15,472 bases of DNA from Haemophilus parahaemolyticus (GTDB lineage Bacteria; Pseudomonadota; Gammaproteobacteria; Enterobacterales; Pasteurellaceae). Below the pieces are notes generated by a model that was not told where the DNA came from, did not search any database, and saw nothing but the letters and a program-made list of their open reading frames with translations. Made by a program: the position numbers and the translations under genes. Location of the stretch: positions 1-15,472 of the forward strand of contig NZ_JAHAHT010000036.1 in the NCBI RefSeq assembly GCF_018373095.1. The letters run 5' to 3'. The stretch's first letter is position 1; each line of letters begins with the position of its first letter. Shown piece by piece: positions 14,310 to 15,472 of this stretch.

Positions 14310-15472
14310 TTAATGAAAAATGGCGTACAAGATGTAATAAATAATAATTGAAAGTACTGCGCCTGCTGGCAAGGTAACAAACCAAGATGCCACGATGTTA
14401 CGGATAATACCTAAGTTGATTGCGGCAATACCACGAGCGAAGCCAACACCTAGAATTGCACCTACTAGAGTTTGTGTCGTTGAGATTGGTAAACCCGTGC
14501 CAGATGCGAGAACTACGGTAACCGCACAAGCAAATTGAGCAGCGAAGCCACGGCTTGGTGTAAGTTCAGTAATACCAGTTCCTACTGTTGCCATTACTGA
14601 TTTACCCATTACCGCTAAGCCTATGCCCATACCTACAGCACCAAGAGGCAATACCCAGGCTGCCATACGAGTTGGACCTTCAACTAAACCGCCTTGTCTA
14701 ATAATAGCTTCAACAGCTGCAAGTGGACCGATTGCATTAGCCACATCGTTTGAACCATGTGCGAAAGCCATTGCACAAGCGGTTAAAAGCATCAAAATGC
14801 TGAAGATTTTTTCAACGCCACTGAAGCCACTTTTATCTTTCACTTTATTCTCAAAAGTTTGACTACGGAAATAAAGCACACCGATTACGCCAGCGATAAT
14901 AGCTAAGCCAAGTGAAATACCAAAAGTTTGCCAGCCAGTTAAGTTAAGACCAACGTGTTTTAAACCTTTTGAGATAGTTACAATACAAAGAATAAAAATG
15001 GTAACAGCCATATAGAATGGGCCATATTTCTTTGCTTGTTTGAACGGTTCTGTGCGGTTAAAGATCAGTTTTTGTGAGTTCACGAAAATCACGAAAGCAA
15101 TAATTCCAGCCAGCACAGGTGTAATGAACCAACTACCTACAATCCCTGTGAGTTGTCCCCACTGAATTGAGCTAGCACCAACGGTAACTAAAGCAAAACC
15201 AATTACCGCACCAATAATAGTGTGCGTGCCTGAAACAGGCCAGCCCATTTTAGTTGCAACAATAAGCCAAACACCTGCCGCACAAAGAGAAGACATCATC
15301 CCAAGCACTAAAATTTCAGGCATGTTAGTAAAAGCATCAGGCTGGATAATACCACTTTTAATGGTATCAGCCACTTCACCACCTGCAAGATAAGCTCCTG
15401 CAAGCTCAAAAATCATTGCGATAATAATTGCTTGTTTGATGGTTATTGTGCCTGAGCCTACAGAAGTTCCCA
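14310..15472 (-). CDS. pit: PiT-family inorganic phosphate transporter, N-terminus outside window
   Basis: PiT carriers are inner-membrane, low-affinity, cation-coupled phosphate transporters. The frame runs without a stop from the right edge to TAA at 14310, giving 386 visible residues. The ATG at 15416 is internal: the 18 codons before it (from 15470) stay open and read GTSVGSGTITIKQAIIIA, matching the end of the N-terminal PiT repeat. The true start is therefore beyond the window. The inverted-repeat design of the family is visible: a TRAITLIKE-type N-terminal half with GWPVSGTHTIIGAVIGFALV, and a C-terminal half with AHGSNDVANAIGPLAAV and GLPISTTQTLVGAILGVGFARG. About ten hydrophobic helices are seen, with a charged loop in the middle. 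The C-terminus YYILYAIFH is intact. The gene is followed by its own terminator. Confidence 0.93.
   Translation of the reverse strand, partial: GTSVGSGTITIKQAIIIAMIFELAGAYLAGGEVADTIKSGIIQPDAFTNMPEILVLGMMSSLCAAGVWLIVATKMGWPVSGTHTIIGAVIGFALVTVGASSIQWGQLTGIVGSWFITPVLAGIIAFVIFVNSQKLIFNRTEPFKQAKKYGPFYMAVTIFILCIVTISKGLKHVGLNLTGWQTFGISLGLAIIAGVIGVLYFRSQTFENKVKDKSGFSGVEKIFSILMLLTACAMAFAHGSNDVANAIGPLAAVEAIIRQGGLVEGPTRMAAWVLPLGAVGMGIGLAVMGKSVMATVGTGITELTPSRGFAAQFACAVTVVLASGTGLPISTTQTLVGAILGVGFARGIAAINLGIIRNIVASWFVTLPAGAVLSIIIYYILYAIFH
14775..14783 (+). repeat. DNA-uptake signal core ACAAGCGGT, exact
   Basis: This is the only exact copy I found of the nine-base uptake core used by the Actinobacillus/Mannheimia branch of the Pasteurellaceae. 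It lies inside the phosphate carrier gene and is followed by TAAAAGC, so the AT-rich extension is only partly conserved. Confidence 0.6.

Noticed and set aside
14310..15416. ATG at 15416 as the start of the phosphate carrier
   Set aside because: The frame stays open upstream to the window edge and encodes conserved PiT residues, so the ATG is an internal methionine.

Overview
The window looks like ordinary chromosome from a member of the Pasteurellaceae. It is AT-rich and densely packed, and the gene families (RlmJ, YtfJ, TamA/TamB, CydD, EnvC, GpmA, Dxr, YgiM, PiT) are gammaproteobacterial. It carries one exact copy and several one-mismatch copies of ACAAGCGGT, the DNA-uptake word of the Actinobacillus/Mannheimia branch. 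I saw no exact copy of AAGTGCGGT, the Haemophilus influenzae form. No protein was compared with a database, so the genus is left open.

Layout, left to right. (1) Positions 1-526, minus strand: the first third of gltS (glutamate/sodium symporter) breaks off near position 100 and runs into unrelated sequence containing an unidentified reading frame that leaves the window. (2) 527-839: an AT-rich divergent promoter region with a perfect 12-bp palindrome abutting an extended -10 box. (3) 840-2300, plus strand: rlmJ (23S rRNA m6A2030 methyltransferase) and ytfJ (periplasmic protein). (4) 2483-9989, minus strand: tamA, tamB and cydD, in that transcription order, with gaps of 1 and 27 nt; cydC, the usual partner of cydD, does not follow. 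(5) 10132-11307, minus strand: envC, the activator of septal amidases. (6) 11493-12176, plus strand: gpmA, ending in a textbook terminator. (7) 12319-13509, plus strand: dxr. (8) 13591-14196, minus strand: ygiM-like SH3/coiled-coil membrane protein. (9) 14310 to the right edge, minus strand: a PiT-family phosphate carrier whose N-terminus lies outside the window.

The functional theme is envelope upkeep (tamA/tamB for outer-membrane biogenesis, envC for septum splitting, ygiM and ytfJ as exported or membrane proteins) mixed with core metabolism (gpmA glycolysis, dxr isoprenoid precursors feeding undecaprenyl carriers and quinones, pit phosphate uptake, rlmJ ribosome modification, cydD assembly of cytochrome bd). 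No phage, CRISPR, toxin-antitoxin, tRNA, rRNA or complete insertion sequence was found. I do not see a new biological system here. The points that merit a second look are the broken gltS, the cydD gene without its partner behind tamAB, and three unexplained intergenic inverted repeats.
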